The position numbers were made by a program, and so were the translations under genes. The notes beneath the pieces are model-generated. The model was not told the origin of the DNA. It saw only the letters and a list, made by a program, of their open reading frames with translations, and searched no databases. DNA of 64,000 nt. Source: Methanosarcina barkeri 3. Its GTDB lineage: Archaea; Halobacteriota; Methanosarcinia; Methanosarcinales; Methanosarcinaceae. Position 1 is the first letter of the stretch; each line of letters begins with the position of its first letter. The stretch covers positions 744,001 through 808,000 of the forward strand of contig NZ_CP009517.1 in the NCBI RefSeq assembly GCF_000970305.1, written 5' to 3'. Below are positions 28,641-37,623 of this stretch, piece by piece.

Positions 28641-29672
28641 TTGTCTAAGTGTGATTTTATGGATTTACTGAAATTAATAAATGATAAAAGTAATTATTTC
28701 TCAGATACACCAATCATTCAAGGTTTGAGAAGCGTCATTTATCACATAGATATAGCTGAACGTCATTTTGAAAATGGAAAAAAAGGGGAGGATTATCTTT
28801 TTACTGACGTCATTTATAGGTCAAATCAAGCATATGAAGGTTCACTTAAGGAAGCATACCAAGTTCTTACAGGTAGCAAATCTGAAAATTTGAGTACTTC
28901 TCAAATAGAGAAAAAGTTTGCAGAAGGAACCATTTTAAAGGCAAGAGTACTGACACTTTTTGAGAATTATCGGAGAGAGTGGCGGAATACATCAACGCAT
29001 GATCACAAGTTACGTTTTTCAGAGCAAGAAGCATTTCTAGCTATAATAAACGTATGTGCTTTTTTTAATATTCTTCTTGACCAAATGATAGAAAGAAAAG
29101 CGTATTATCAAGAAAAGATTGAATTATCAGAATCAGGAGTTATTGAACAAAAACATGTTTGTTACGAGAGTCTTATTGACTATATAAGTCAACTTTTGAT
29201 TGATTTTCCACATAAAGCCGTTACTAAAAATATAAACTACTCATTGTCTTCTTACTTTGAAAATGAACTAACCGGCATGATTGCTGCATACATAGAATCT
29301 TCAGATCAAGAAATAAAAGTAATAACAGGATATTCCATTTCAATTGGGACAAGTAAAATATATGCAGATATGTTAGTTAAAAAGGGTGAAAGTTCTGTAT
29401 TGATTGAAATAAATAAATCTACAAAACATACTAATAATTTAGTTGAAGCTATGGTAGATCAATTAGTACTGTTTATGGAAGCTGCTAAAATTAAAGATGG
29501 AATATTCTATATAATTCCTAAAGGAATCAAAAATACCAAGATGGCAACGACCAAAGTAAATATTGAGAACTCTAGTGGGAATTATAATATAAATGAGATT
29601 TACCCTGAAGGACTAATTATTGATGATGACCCATATAGCCATTCTAAGGTATCAAAGCGTTTCTCAGATTAG
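28641..29672 (+). CDS. HEPN-like plus PD-(D/E)xK-like nuclease protein
   Basis: A 343-residue protein. The helical N-terminal half (about residues 25-155) carries RNTSTH at 115-120, fitting the R-x4-H signature of HEPN ribonucleases, inside NYRREWRNTSTHDHKLRF. The C-terminal part resembles a restriction-endonuclease fold: E209 in SYFENELTGM, then D243 in KIYADMLVKKG and E256 in VLIEINKS, with Lys at 259, roughly D-x(12)-E-x-N-K. This would join an RNase-like and a DNase-like module in one chain. TTG 28641 opens the frame; ATG 28659 is an equally likely start. As a neighbour of a cyclase it is a candidate second-messenger effector. Function is inferred from motifs only. Confidence 0.6.
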   Translation: MSKCDFMDLLKLINDKSNYFSDTPIIQGLRSVIYHIDIAERHFENGKKGEDYLFTDVIYRSNQAYEGSLKEAYQVLTGSKSENLSTSQIEKKFAEGTILKARVLTLFENYRREWRNTSTHDHKLRFSEQEAFLAIINVCAFFNILLDQMIERKAYYQEKIELSESGVIEQKHVCYESLIDYISQLLIDFPHKAVTKNINYSLSSYFENELTGMIAAYIESSDQEIKVITGYSISIGTSKIYADMLVKKGESSVLIEINKSTKHTNNLVEAMVDQLVLFMEAAKIKDGIFYIIPKGIKNTKMATTKVNIENSSGNYNINEIYPEGLIIDDDPYSHSKVSKRFSD

Positions 29673-30643
29673 AAAAAATAAATTTTTGAACTATTTTAAA
29701 TAGCCCATTGGGAGCATCCCTGTTATAAAACCTGTATATTTTCAATTTTTGTAGAATTTACAGAAGAATCAGTACACTCTCTATCTAGTTAAAGATCAGA
29801 TAACAAAATTGAAAGTTAATGCAATGCTAGTTGTAAGAAATTAAGAGAAAACCACTTATTTTTCTATCAATATTTAGAATATTCTTCACCAAATCCGAAC
29901 ACTTTAATATTTCGTTCGTATAGACCTTTCATGGATAATGGACTTGTAAGCTCTGATGGAACAAAGGTTCTCACAGTAGCAGAATATGACCGATTTGGTA
30001 ATTTCATTCTAACGAAGTTCAAGCCTATTCTCCTGAAAAATACATAAGATTAAACAAAATTTGTGTATGTTACATGAGATGTTCCATTTTACAAAATAAG
30101 AATTTTGCAAATTATTCTTTCTTTTCTCAGAAACAAAACGCCCAGAAATTCCCACAAACGACCAAATATTGACCCCCAAAAACGTATGGAAATATTTATT
30201 TTTGTTCTAGAGCAAAAATTGGTCGTGCATTAGTAGATGGTTGATATTTTACGTTTAGGTATTTTTGCTCAGTTGAGTCTGTTTTCTAAGCTTACCTGCT
30301 TACAGGAAATTAAGTGTACATAAAGCAGAAAATGAGAGCGAAAAGTGAATATGTGAGTACTCTGGAAATATCAACTGATTATTGAGGGACCACCCAAAAA
30401 TTCTCATACACAGGTTTTACAATAAAATTCGTACATTACATTTAAAGGGAATTTGCAGCAAACCTGCAATACTGCCGAAACGTTAAACACTTTTTAGTAT
30501 TGGCATTCGGAACTTCAGTTAATAAGAACTACTGATTATTGAAAAAGGATAAAGAATATCTGATTATTCCAAAATTCTCATCATTCCTATTCATATAATA
30601 TATCCATCAAGTATATTTTGAAAGTTGAAAGGATTGATTTAAA
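29673..30643. other. Long intergenic region with an orphan reading-frame fragment
   Basis: About 970 bases. The frame at 29820-30047 is open for 75 codons and reads protein-like sequence (IFRSYRPFMDNGLVSSDGTK, then VAEYDRFGNFILTKF), but the only ATG is at 29931 and has no SD; I take it as the end of a lost gene, family unknown. Near 30158-30226 an 8-bp inverted repeat ACGACCAA/TTGGTCGT spans 53 bases. Nothing else is supported. Confidence 0.4.
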
Positions 30644-31399
30644 TTGGACACAACAAAAAAATTTACTGGTAAAGCGGACATCTATAGTAAATATCGTCCC
30701 CGTTATCCGAAGGAATATATTAATTATTTAGTTTCGTATAACAATCTTACTTCTAATAATACAGTTGCTGATATAGGTTCAGGTACAGGTATTTTGACAG
30801 AACAACTGCTTGATAAGGGTTTAAAGGTAATTGCAGTTGAGCCAAATGATGATATGAGAAGTATTGCAGAAAAGAGACTAAAGAATCATCCAAAATTTGT
30901 TTCAATTAAAGGTATTGCTGAAAATACAGGTTTACGAAGTAAGAGTGTTGATTTAATAACAGTTGCACAAGCTTTTCACTGGTTTGATAAAGTAAAATTC
31001 AAAAATGAATGCATACGAATATTAAAACCAAATTTAAATGTAGCACTTGTTTGGAATATTAGGGATTCATCGAGCCAGATGATTTTAGAGAATGCAGAAA
31101 TATGTAAAAATCTTTGTCCTTCATTTAATGATTTTAGTGGAGGAATCGAGGAGACTCCAGAGGAATTTGAACAATTTTTTCGTGATGGAAAATACGAATA
31201 TTGTACGTTTCAAAATGACCTGGAGTATAATTTAGATGATTTTCTAGGGCGAAATTTATCAGCCTCTTATGCTCCAAAGAGTACGGATTCTAATTATAAG
31301 GAGTTTATTAAAGAATTAACTGAACTTTTTATGAAGTACAGTAAAGGCAATAAAATAATATTGCCCAATGTAACTCGTAGCTACATAGGAAAAGTTTAA
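30644..31399 (+). CDS. SAM-dependent class I methyltransferase
   Basis: A 251-residue Rossmann-fold methyltransferase. Motif I is VADIGSGTGILTEQL (residues 45-60), followed by the acidic ribose-binding end of strand two (VIAVEPNDDMRSIAE) and the motif around DLITVAQAFHWFD, typical of UbiE/Methyltransf_11 enzymes of unknown substrate. The N-terminus (KFTGKADIYSKYRPRYPKEY) matches the same subgroup. It opens with TTG at 30644 after an AAAGGA SD. Low GC and isolation suggest it belongs to the accessory island. Confidence 0.9.
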   Translation: MDTTKKFTGKADIYSKYRPRYPKEYINYLVSYNNLTSNNTVADIGSGTGILTEQLLDKGLKVIAVEPNDDMRSIAEKRLKNHPKFVSIKGIAENTGLRSKSVDLITVAQAFHWFDKVKFKNECIRILKPNLNVALVWNIRDSSSQMILENAEICKNLCPSFNDFSGGIEETPEEFEQFFRDGKYEYCTFQNDLEYNLDDFLGRNLSASYAPKSTDSNYKEFIKELTELFMKYSKGNKIILPNVTRSYIGKV

Positions 31400-31509
31400 T
31401 TTCAATATTTCACTAAAAATCTATCCTACATATTTTTCTGGATCCGTTTACCTCAAAACTCCCTATAATTCCCTATTAGCGATAGTATGCTAAGATTTCT
31501 GTAAATTTA

Positions 31510-31555
31510 CTTTGTGGTTTATCCATAGGTTTTACAGTAAAACCTGTCCACAAAG
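31510..31555. repeat. Nested inverted repeat (cruciform-like)
   Basis: Outer arms CTTTGTGG (31510-31517) and CCACAAAG (31548-31555) enclose inner arms AGGTTTTA and TAAAACCT (31527-31534 and 31538-31545) with a 3-base loop. The structure lies 110 bases after the methyltransferase stop. It could be a terminator-like RNA hairpin, though no T-tract follows. Confidence 0.7.
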
Positions 31556-31637
31556 GGCACTGTTTCTAATTTTCGTCACAAAGAATTATAAACTAAAAAT
31601 ATCATAATAGGGGAAAAATAAAAAAGGATCTGTTTTT

Positions 31638-31817
31638 ATGGATAATTTCTCTCTTACATTGGAAGCTTCTCCTGAGAGCCTGCGATTGTTATCTAAACTC
31701 ATCAAGCTTATGATAGAGGCAAAAAAGTACGACGATCAGGCAGGATCATCACCTGAGAGCGAGAGACTTAAAGAAATTGAAGAACTTCTGGATAAACCAA
31801 TTCAGAGAGAACATTAA
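31638..31817 (+). CDS. Small acidic hypothetical protein
   Basis: A 59-residue, highly charged, probably helical protein (start MDNFSLTLEASPESLRLLSK, then IKLMIEAKKYDD and RLKEIEELLDKPIQ). It has an AAAAAGGA SD about 10 bases before the ATG and codon use like real Methanosarcina genes. No family is recognised. Confidence 0.5.
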   Translation: MDNFSLTLEASPESLRLLSKLIKLMIEAKKYDDQAGSSPESERLKEIEELLDKPIQREH

Positions 31818-32416
31818 ACTTTATACGTGTATACATTGATTTTTCCTGTATGTCAGTTTAAAGCTTCCTTAACGATTTGAGATCGGCCTTAGCGACCTCA
31901 GAGAGAAGTCCATTAAAGAGGTCTCTTTGTATATTATATATCCAGAAAAGAGTAGGATATTATATATCCAGAAAAGAGTAGGGGTCGTACCCTAGGAGAA
32001 ACATTATAAGTAATGTTGCTTTCCATGTGGACAATATTGAGCACAGTAAGGAGATGTTGCTCAAGTTGAAAATCCTTACCTGGAACAGATTTTTTGCCAT
32101 CTCTGCTAATTGTTCATTCTCCCAATCCCAATATTCTGACACTTTATATACCCCTGTTATTATAATATTGGGATAAATTTATATTAAATTATCTGTACAA
32201 AATCGCGAAGATTCAGCATTTTTTGAGATTTAATGTTGGTTTTAGGCCTGCTTGCCTGGAAAATCTCTCGAAAATTTGATCAAGTATGCGGTGATCCCGG
32301 AGTTTAGGGAGCTTGCAGGCTTAAAAATGAAATTCGGCTTTTCAGGTTTTACAGATTTTTCCTGCAACGTTCCAAAAGTCTAATTTAGGAAATCCACGTA
32401 TCTAACACGGTTTTAT
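31818..32416. other. Intergenic region with gene scraps
   Basis: A direct repeat of about 25 bases (TATTATATATCCAGAAAAGA, then GTAGG) occurs twice at 31932-31980. A 60-codon minus-strand frame starting GTG 32142 (SEYWDWENEQLAEMAKNL) and a plus-strand fragment near 32290-32385 (YAVIPEFRELAGLKMKFGF, then FTDFSC) read like protein but lack starts or partners, so I treat both as likely remnants. Confidence 0.4.
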
Positions 32417-32890
32417 ATGGAAGCTATTAATTTTAAGAAAATAATGGTTGCAACCGATGGTTCGGCCTGCTCCGGGCTGGTTGCTGAAAAAGGGATTGAA
32501 CTTGCCCGGTTGAGTGGAGGAAAGATTTATGCAGTCTATGTGGTATCAACGGATTATCTGGCTCCTATAAATGGGGATTCCTTTCCCATGAGTGTGGATC
32601 CTTACTGGGAATCAATACATGAGGCATGGAAAAAACAGGGACATAAAGCTGTAAACTCTGTAAAAAACCTGGGAGAAAAGAAAGGAATCAATGTGGAGCC
32701 CGTCCTTCTTGAAGGCAACCCCTCGGAAGAACTGATCCGGTATGCCGAAGAGGAAAAAATGGATATTATCGTTATGGGCACTCTTGGAAAAACAGGACTG
32801 GACAAGCTGCTTCTTGGCAGCGTTGCAGAAAAGATGGTCCGTCACTCAAAGGTTCCGGTTATGGTCGTAAGGGATAACTGTAAATTATGA
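32417..32890 (+). CDS. Universal stress protein (UspA family)
   Basis: A 157-residue Usp-fold protein. The first strand reads INFKKIMVATDGSACSGLVAEKG, and the ATP-binding loop GTLGKTGLDKLLLGSVAEKM near residue 125 matches G-2x-G-9x-G(S/T), placing it in the ATP-binding class. Its role is general stress tolerance; the partner is unknown. It is convergent with the enolase gene. Confidence 0.93.
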   Translation: MEAINFKKIMVATDGSACSGLVAEKGIELARLSGGKIYAVYVVSTDYLAPINGDSFPMSVDPYWESIHEAWKKQGHKAVNSVKNLGEKKGINVEPVLLEGNPSEELIRYAEEEKMDIIVMGTLGKTGLDKLLLGSVAEKMVRHSKVPVMVVRDNCKL

Positions 32891-32958
32891 AACCGAATCA
32901 TTAAAAAGAAGAAAAAAGAAGAAAGCTAAAAAATGATTAAAATGGAAAACTAAAAGGG

Positions 32959-34245
32959 TTAGAGCTGCACGTAATGTGCAACCTCACCCAGGTCTTCCTC
33001 TATTCTAAGAAGCTGGTTGTATTTAGCAGTCCTTTCTCCACGGGCCGGAGCTCCGGTCTTGATCATTTCAGCTCCGATAGCTACTGAAATGTCTGCAATT
33101 GTTGTGTCTTCGGTTTCGGCAGAGCGGTGGCTTACTATTACGGTATAGCCGTTTCTGGAAGCCATATTTGCAGCATCAAAAGCTTCGGAAAGGGATCCGA
33201 TCTGGTTGACCTTTAAGAGAAGTGCATTTGCTGCTCCCATGTCAACGCCTTTAGAAAGCCTCTCAATGTTTGTAACAAAGAGGTCGTCACCGACAATAAT
33301 CGTGTCCCAGAGCTCATTGGTCAGGGCTTCGAAGTCCTCAAAGGCTTCCTCATAGAATGGATCTTCAATGGAAAGGATAGGATAGGAGTTCACAAGTTCA
33401 ACATAGTAGTCCATCAGTTCCGGAGCAGAGAGTTTCTTTCCGTCAATTGTGTATGTCTCGTCTTCGTAAAACTCGGAGGCTGCAGCATCAAGCCCGATTG
33501 TAACCTCGGTGTCAGTATAACCTGCTTCCTCAATAGCCTGGACAAGGGCATCAAGGGCTTCGGTTGACTCGCTCATCTTAGGGGCATATCCTCCTTCATA
33601 GCCCACATTAGTGGAAGACCGACCGTATTTTTTTTCCAGTATTTTTCCAAGAACATGATAGATTTCGGCACCCATCTGGAGAGCTTCATAAAAGGTTTCT
33701 GCGCCTTTGGGCTGAATCATGAACTCCTGAATTGCAAGATCGTTGCCTGCATGCTTGCCCCCGTTAAGGACATTCATTGTGGGCACCGGAAGAGTAAACG
33801 CATTTGAGCCTCCTAAATAGCGGTAAAGAGGAACATTCAGAGAATCCGCAGCAGCTTTTGCAACGGCCATGGATACCCCAAGAATTGCATTTGCCCCCAG
33901 GTTTGATTTGTTATCGGTCTCATCGAGCTCGATCATCAGCTCATCGATTTCTCGCTGGTTTCGCACATCAAGCCCCAGCAATTCCTTCTGGATAATGGTG
34001 TTCACATTCTTTACTGCAGTGAGAACTCCTTTTCCTCCGTATCTATTGGGGTCTGCATCCCGCAGTTCAAGGGCCTCGTTCGTACCAGTAGAAGCCCCTG
34101 AAGGAACACCGGCTCTGCCAAATCCTTTCGGCGTAAACACATCAACTTCAACAGTGGGATTTCCCCTTGAATCCAGGATCTCCCGAGCGTGTATCTTTTG
34201 GATCTTATATTCTCCAGAATCCTGCTGTAGACCGATATACGACAT
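32959..34245 (-). CDS. eno: Enolase (phosphopyruvate hydratase)
   Basis: A 428-residue enolase that interconverts 2-phosphoglycerate and phosphoenolpyruvate in glycolysis/gluconeogenesis. Visible features are [17 protein letters not shown] at the start, GAST, the metal ligand in [30 protein letters not shown], the catalytic Lys in [10 protein letters not shown] and the signature [13 protein letters not shown]. Full length, all key residues present. The start has a weak SD (AAAGGG) and the 5' flank contains long degenerate repeats. Confidence 0.97.
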   Translation of the reverse strand: MSYIGLQQDSGEYKIQKIHAREILDSRGNPTVEVDVFTPKGFGRAGVPSGASTGTNEALELRDADPNRYGGKGVLTAVKNVNTIIQKELLGLDVRNQREIDELMIELDETDNKSNLGANAILGVSMAVAKAAADSLNVPLYRYLGGSNAFTLPVPTMNVLNGGKHAGNDLAIQEFMIQPKGAETFYEALQMGAEIYHVLGKILEKKYGRSSTNVGYEGGYAPKMSESTEALDALVQAIEEAGYTDTEVTIGLDAAASEFYEDETYTIDGKKLSAPELMDYYVELVNSYPILSIEDPFYEEAFEDFEALTNELWDTIIVGDDLFVTNIERLSKGVDMGAANALLLKVNQIGSLSEAFDAANMASRNGYTVIVSHRSAETEDTTIADISVAIGAEMIKTGAPARGERTAKYNQLLRIEEDLGEVAHYVQL

Positions 34246-34289
34246 TATTTCACCCTTTTTAATCTCTGATCTATCTATAGATATATTCT

Positions 34290-34560
34290 GTTATTTGAAG
34301 CTTAACCTTAATTTTGAAGCTTATCCTTAATTTTGAAGCTTATCCTTAATTCAAAGCTTATCCTTAATTCAAAGCTTAACCTTAATTTTGAAGCTTATCC
34401 TTAGTTCAAAACTTGACCTTAATTTGAAGCTTATCCTTAGTTCAAAACTTGACCTTAATTTGAAGCTTATCCTTAACTCAAAGCTTACCTTTAATTCGAA
34501 GTTTACTCTTAATTTTGAGACTTACCGTCAATTATGAAGTTTAACTTTGATTCGAGACTT
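34290..34560. repeat. Degenerate ~20-bp tandem repeats upstream of enolase
   Basis: About a dozen imperfect copies of AAGCTTATCCTTAATTTTG and variants with CTTGACC, CTTACC or GTTTAC. They lie within 320 bases of the enolase start codon, thus in its leader or promoter. Confidence 0.85.
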
Positions 34561-35032
34561 AATCTTAACTTAACCGTTAGATGTCCGAATTGTATTTAAT
34601 TCTTTATCCGGTTAACGGAAATAATTTTAATTAAGTTTTACGCTATTATCTCATAAGAAACCCTATTAATAAATGAAGACTATATATTAAGTTCCCGAAT
34701 CCCGAAACACTTTTGCCTCAAGTATCTGCATCCTTAACTATATGAGTTCAGGAGTATTATACTTCGAGTGTTTGCAAGAGATCTTCTTGTTTTGTAACCC
34801 TTAACTCAGGCTTCCAGAATTTCAGAAATGTCCATTTTCCTGCATACACTAGCTTTAAAGGTTTTGGTCAGAATCACAAGACCGGTTTTTACAAAATCGG
34901 TTTTTTTCCGGGGAATTGTCAATACTAATATTTATATACAAACTTTCCAAAAAAAACTATTAACAGGGTGTGATAGCTGTTTTACTCCTTAACAATACTC
35001 AATTTATTTAAAAAAAACAATTTTATCTACAT

Positions 35033-35044
35033 AAAATATATAAA
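35033..35044 (+). promoter_or_regulatory. TATA box of the HTH regulator gene
   Basis: AAAATATATAAA lies about 29 bases upstream of ATG 35068, the spacing expected for a leaderless or nearly leaderless archaeal mRNA. No SD precedes the ATG. Confidence 0.55.
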
Positions 35045-35067
35045 CCTGAAAGTATTATTCACATTCG

Positions 35068-35457
35068 ATGACCGACGATTCTCCAGTTAATTTAACCGAA
35101 AAAGAGTATTCAATAATTGACATGCTCCAGAGCCTGGGACTCCCGAGGACAGAGGCAACCGCGATCGTATGTCTAAAAGACTGTAATGAGCTCAGATCCC
35201 TTAATATTGAACTTGTATCAGGGCTTAGACAACCTGAAGTAAGCGTAGCCATGCGCCCCCTGCGTGAAAGAGGCTGGGTAGAAGAAAGGTCTGAAAAAAA
35301 GAATAAAGGAAAAGGCAGACCCGTAAAGTACTACCAGTTAACTTTGCCCTTCCCGCAGATTGTAAAAACCCTTGAAGACGAATTTTTAAAAGATAACAAA
35401 GAAAAAATGATTGCATTAAAAAGGCTTCGAGAACTGGAGACAACATTTCAAAATTAA
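35068..35457 (+). CDS. Winged-helix transcriptional regulator
   Basis: A 129-residue DNA-binding protein. A winged helix spans residues 10-95: YSIIDMLQSLGLPRTEATAI, the recognition helix around SGLRQPEVSVAMRPLRERGW, and the wing EERSEKKNKGKGRPVKYYQL. The C-terminal 30 residues form a charged helix for dimerisation. The pattern fits the TrmB/ArsR-like predicted regulators of methanogens. The target is unknown. The mRNA seems nearly leaderless. Confidence 0.82.
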   Translation: MTDDSPVNLTEKEYSIIDMLQSLGLPRTEATAIVCLKDCNELRSLNIELVSGLRQPEVSVAMRPLRERGWVEERSEKKNKGKGRPVKYYQLTLPFPQIVKTLEDEFLKDNKEKMIALKRLRELETTFQN

Positions 35458-35561
35458 GTTTGAGGAAGACTGCCAGATAATTTTGTAAAACTATACTTTT
35501 AATTATCATCTTCATACCCAAACTTTTGAGACCTGAATATAATTCTTGTTTTATCGGAATA

Positions 35562-36017
35562 TCATTTCAGATCCGAAACCTGCTCAAAAACTACAGGAGC
35601 AAAACCCTGTTCCTCATCTGCAATTCTTCTGGCAGAAAATCCCTCGAGTTCGAAGACAAAAGCCTCAACTACCATAAAAACTTCGCTCTCTCCTCTCAAA
35701 CACCCCAGTTTTACATTGTCTCCTCTGCCTGCGCCTGCATGCAGATGGATCTTAGGCTTTCCGTCCATTAAAAAAATGTTTCCAATTCCAAGAATTTCAT
35801 GTGCATCATCAAAGCCAAACCATACAGGTTCCGGAGGGGTTACATTTTCTTTCGGGCCTACGACAAACTTTGCTTCTTTTAATGCGCCCAACAGCACAAA
35901 AACAGCAGATTCGATGTGCTCCAGTTCAGCAAGTTTAATTAGTTCAAGAATCAGGTCATCTCCATAATCGATCCTTACGGTAAATACTCTGCCTATTCTT
36001 CCTTTTGCATATTCCAT
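35562..36017 (-). CDS. PPC/DUF296-domain protein
   Basis: A 151-residue single-domain protein of the PPC (DUF296) family, known as a trimeric DNA-binding-associated fold. Signatures are GRVFTVRIDYGDDLILEL, the hydrophobic strand AVFVLLGALKEAKF, the conserved pair PKIHLHAGAGRGD and the C-terminal EVFMVVEAFVFELEG. ATG 36017 is chosen because GAGG lies 7-8 bases upstream; an in-frame start at 36074 has none. Its partner and role are unknown. Confidence 0.85.
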   Translation of the reverse strand: MEYAKGRIGRVFTVRIDYGDDLILELIKLAELEHIESAVFVLLGALKEAKFVVGPKENVTPPEPVWFGFDDAHEILGIGNIFLMDGKPKIHLHAGAGRGDNVKLGCLRGESEVFMVVEAFVFELEGFSARRIADEEQGFAPVVFEQVSDLK

Positions 36018-36077
36018 CTTTTTACCCTCACTGATCTGTAATTTTTCCGTCCGCAAACCTGATAGTTCCATCAACTT

Positions 36078-36510
36078 TTAGGCCAGGTTGCAGGTTTGTC
36101 CCTCAGCACGATTGCAGGAGAACAGCTAAGTGCCCTTGCTACCGAAACCCTCTGGTTTTGTCTTCCTTAAAGTTGCCGAACTTTTGATCCATCCGGTCTT
36201 CAAGTACCACCTCTTTAAGGAGGTTTTCGGCAATTTCCTATTCTTCTTACCTGCTTTTTCCTGCAATCAAGAGTCGGCATTAGTATATTTTCCAGAGCTG
36301 TAAAGTTCGGGAACAGGTGATGATACTGGAAGACAAAACCCCAGCATTCCATTTCGCATATCAGAACGTTCTTTATCCGACATATTTGTTACGTCTTTAC
36401 AGTCCATCAGGAGCGTTCCAGAATTTGGGGTGTTCATGCCCTAGCAGGTGCTTAAGTGTGCTTTTGCTTGAAGTGTGTCCTAAAATTTTGATTCTGGATC
36501 CATTGTAAAA
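36078..36510 (-). pseudogene. Fossil ABC-transporter ATPase (LolD/MacB type)
   Basis: On the minus strand, shifting among frames, one reads HTSSSKSTLKHLLG (degenerate Walker A), [55 protein letters not shown], and the place of the signature motif as KTRGFR, followed by a degraded Walker B region. These are the parts of a LolD/MacB-type ATPase in order. Multiple frameshifts and stops make it inactive, and no permease gene survives nearby. Confidence 0.85.
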
Positions 36511-36579
36511 TTATAGAATGTTAATAAAGAATAGTCTCCTACACCTTCAGGAGCAAACAGAAACATTTTCTTCAGAAAA

Positions 36580-37146
36580 TTACCTGATATACGTTATGAG
36601 ATCAAGCTTCCTGTCAGGTACATAGACAACTGTATCTTTCTTATACCCAAATACAGCCGAATAGTAAGGCCTGTATCCCTCAGGTATTTTTAGTTCTTTT
36701 CGCAATTCGGAACCTTGTGATGAATAAAACGCTAATAGAACGAAGAAAATCCACTATGACCCCAGCCCAATTGACTCTGCGGCTAGTAGCAAGTTCTGAG
36801 TAGCGGCGGCACAATCTGCGTCAAGAGGTATGGGTGACTGTTCATTGCCAGAGACAATGATAAGTGTCGGTGCACCATACAAACAATTGAATATCTCATC
36901 AGTTCCTAGTTCCTTTAAATGTCCCAGATTGTGATGTTTTGCGGCTTCTTTAGCTACGATATTCAGTTTGTTCAGTAATTTTTTGTCTTGAATTACTGTA
37001 AAATGCCATGCCTGATCCCCAGCATTAGGAGCGTATAGCCCTGCTTCCAGTACAGCCTGTAATTCTTCCTCTTTGATCTGTTCATCTTTGAAGCTTCTGA
37101 TACTCCTGCGTTGTTTAATGATTTTTAAAGTTTCATTGACAATCAT
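36580..37146 (-). CDS. Nitroreductase-family protein with an in-frame UAG
   Basis: An FMN-dependent nitroreductase: IKQRRSIRSFKDEQI at the N-terminus, LYAPNAGDQAWHFTVI (FMN contact), and DADCAAATQNLLLAAESIGLGS. There the frame meets TAG (36754-36756) and then stays open for 57 codons, WIFFVLLAFYSSQGSELRKE, then LKIPEGYRPYYSAVFGYKKD, to a TAA at 36580-36582. The continuation is the normal C-terminal part of the family, which in homologues follows GLGS with Cys-Trp-Ile. The full reading gives 188 residues, the usual length. In Methanosarcina UAG can encode pyrrolysine, so this is either a Pyl codon, a readthrough stop or a fresh nonsense mutation. ATG 37146 has an AAAGGG SD. Confidence 0.75.
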
Positions 37147-37464
37147 CAAAAGCACCCTTTCTTTAGTTTTGGTTTACAAAAGTCACCAGCCTTTGGACAA
37201 CTAACGTGACTTATTTTTACCACTGACCCTCAATTAAACATGTTAAATATAAAAATTCTTTAATTCCCTTTCTTAATTCTCAAACCTGTGTTGTCGATCT
37301 TTTCCTGTACTTTTTGAACCATTATAGTAAAAAGAGGAATTCTAACTAAGAGCTTTTTGGTATAACACATAAATTACACTGTAACTCACTGAAAACCTCT
37401 GTTTTAGGTTGCTTTTATTTTGAGACAAGAATTCTATAAAAGGAAACCTCTAAAAAGGAAACTT

Positions 37465-37612
37465 CTACAAGAGAAGATTTTTACAAGAGAAGATTTTTAC
37501 AAGAGAAGATTTTTACAAGAGAAGATCTTTACAAGAGAAGATCTTTACAAGAGGAAACTTCTACAAGAGAAAATCTTTACAAGAAAAGATCTTTACAAGA
37601 GAAAACTTCTAC
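37465..37612. repeat. 16-bp tandem repeat downstream of the DMT gene
   Basis: About nine imperfect copies of ACAAGAGAAGATTTTT and variants. An open frame across it (37420-37638) is just the translated repeat (LLQEKIFTREDLYKRK) and I do not call it a gene. Confidence 0.9.
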
Positions 37613-37623
37613 ATTCTGTTCTT

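Larger units (their letters stand above)
34246..35067. other. Divergent intergenic region with repeats
   Basis: Holds the enolase promoter and the promoter of the HTH gene. The first 320 bases are degenerate repeats; the rest shows no gene. Confidence 0.5.

Noticed and set aside
32612-32845. Minus-strand ORFs across the Usp gene
   Set aside because: Shadows of the clear universal stress protein gene on the plus strand.
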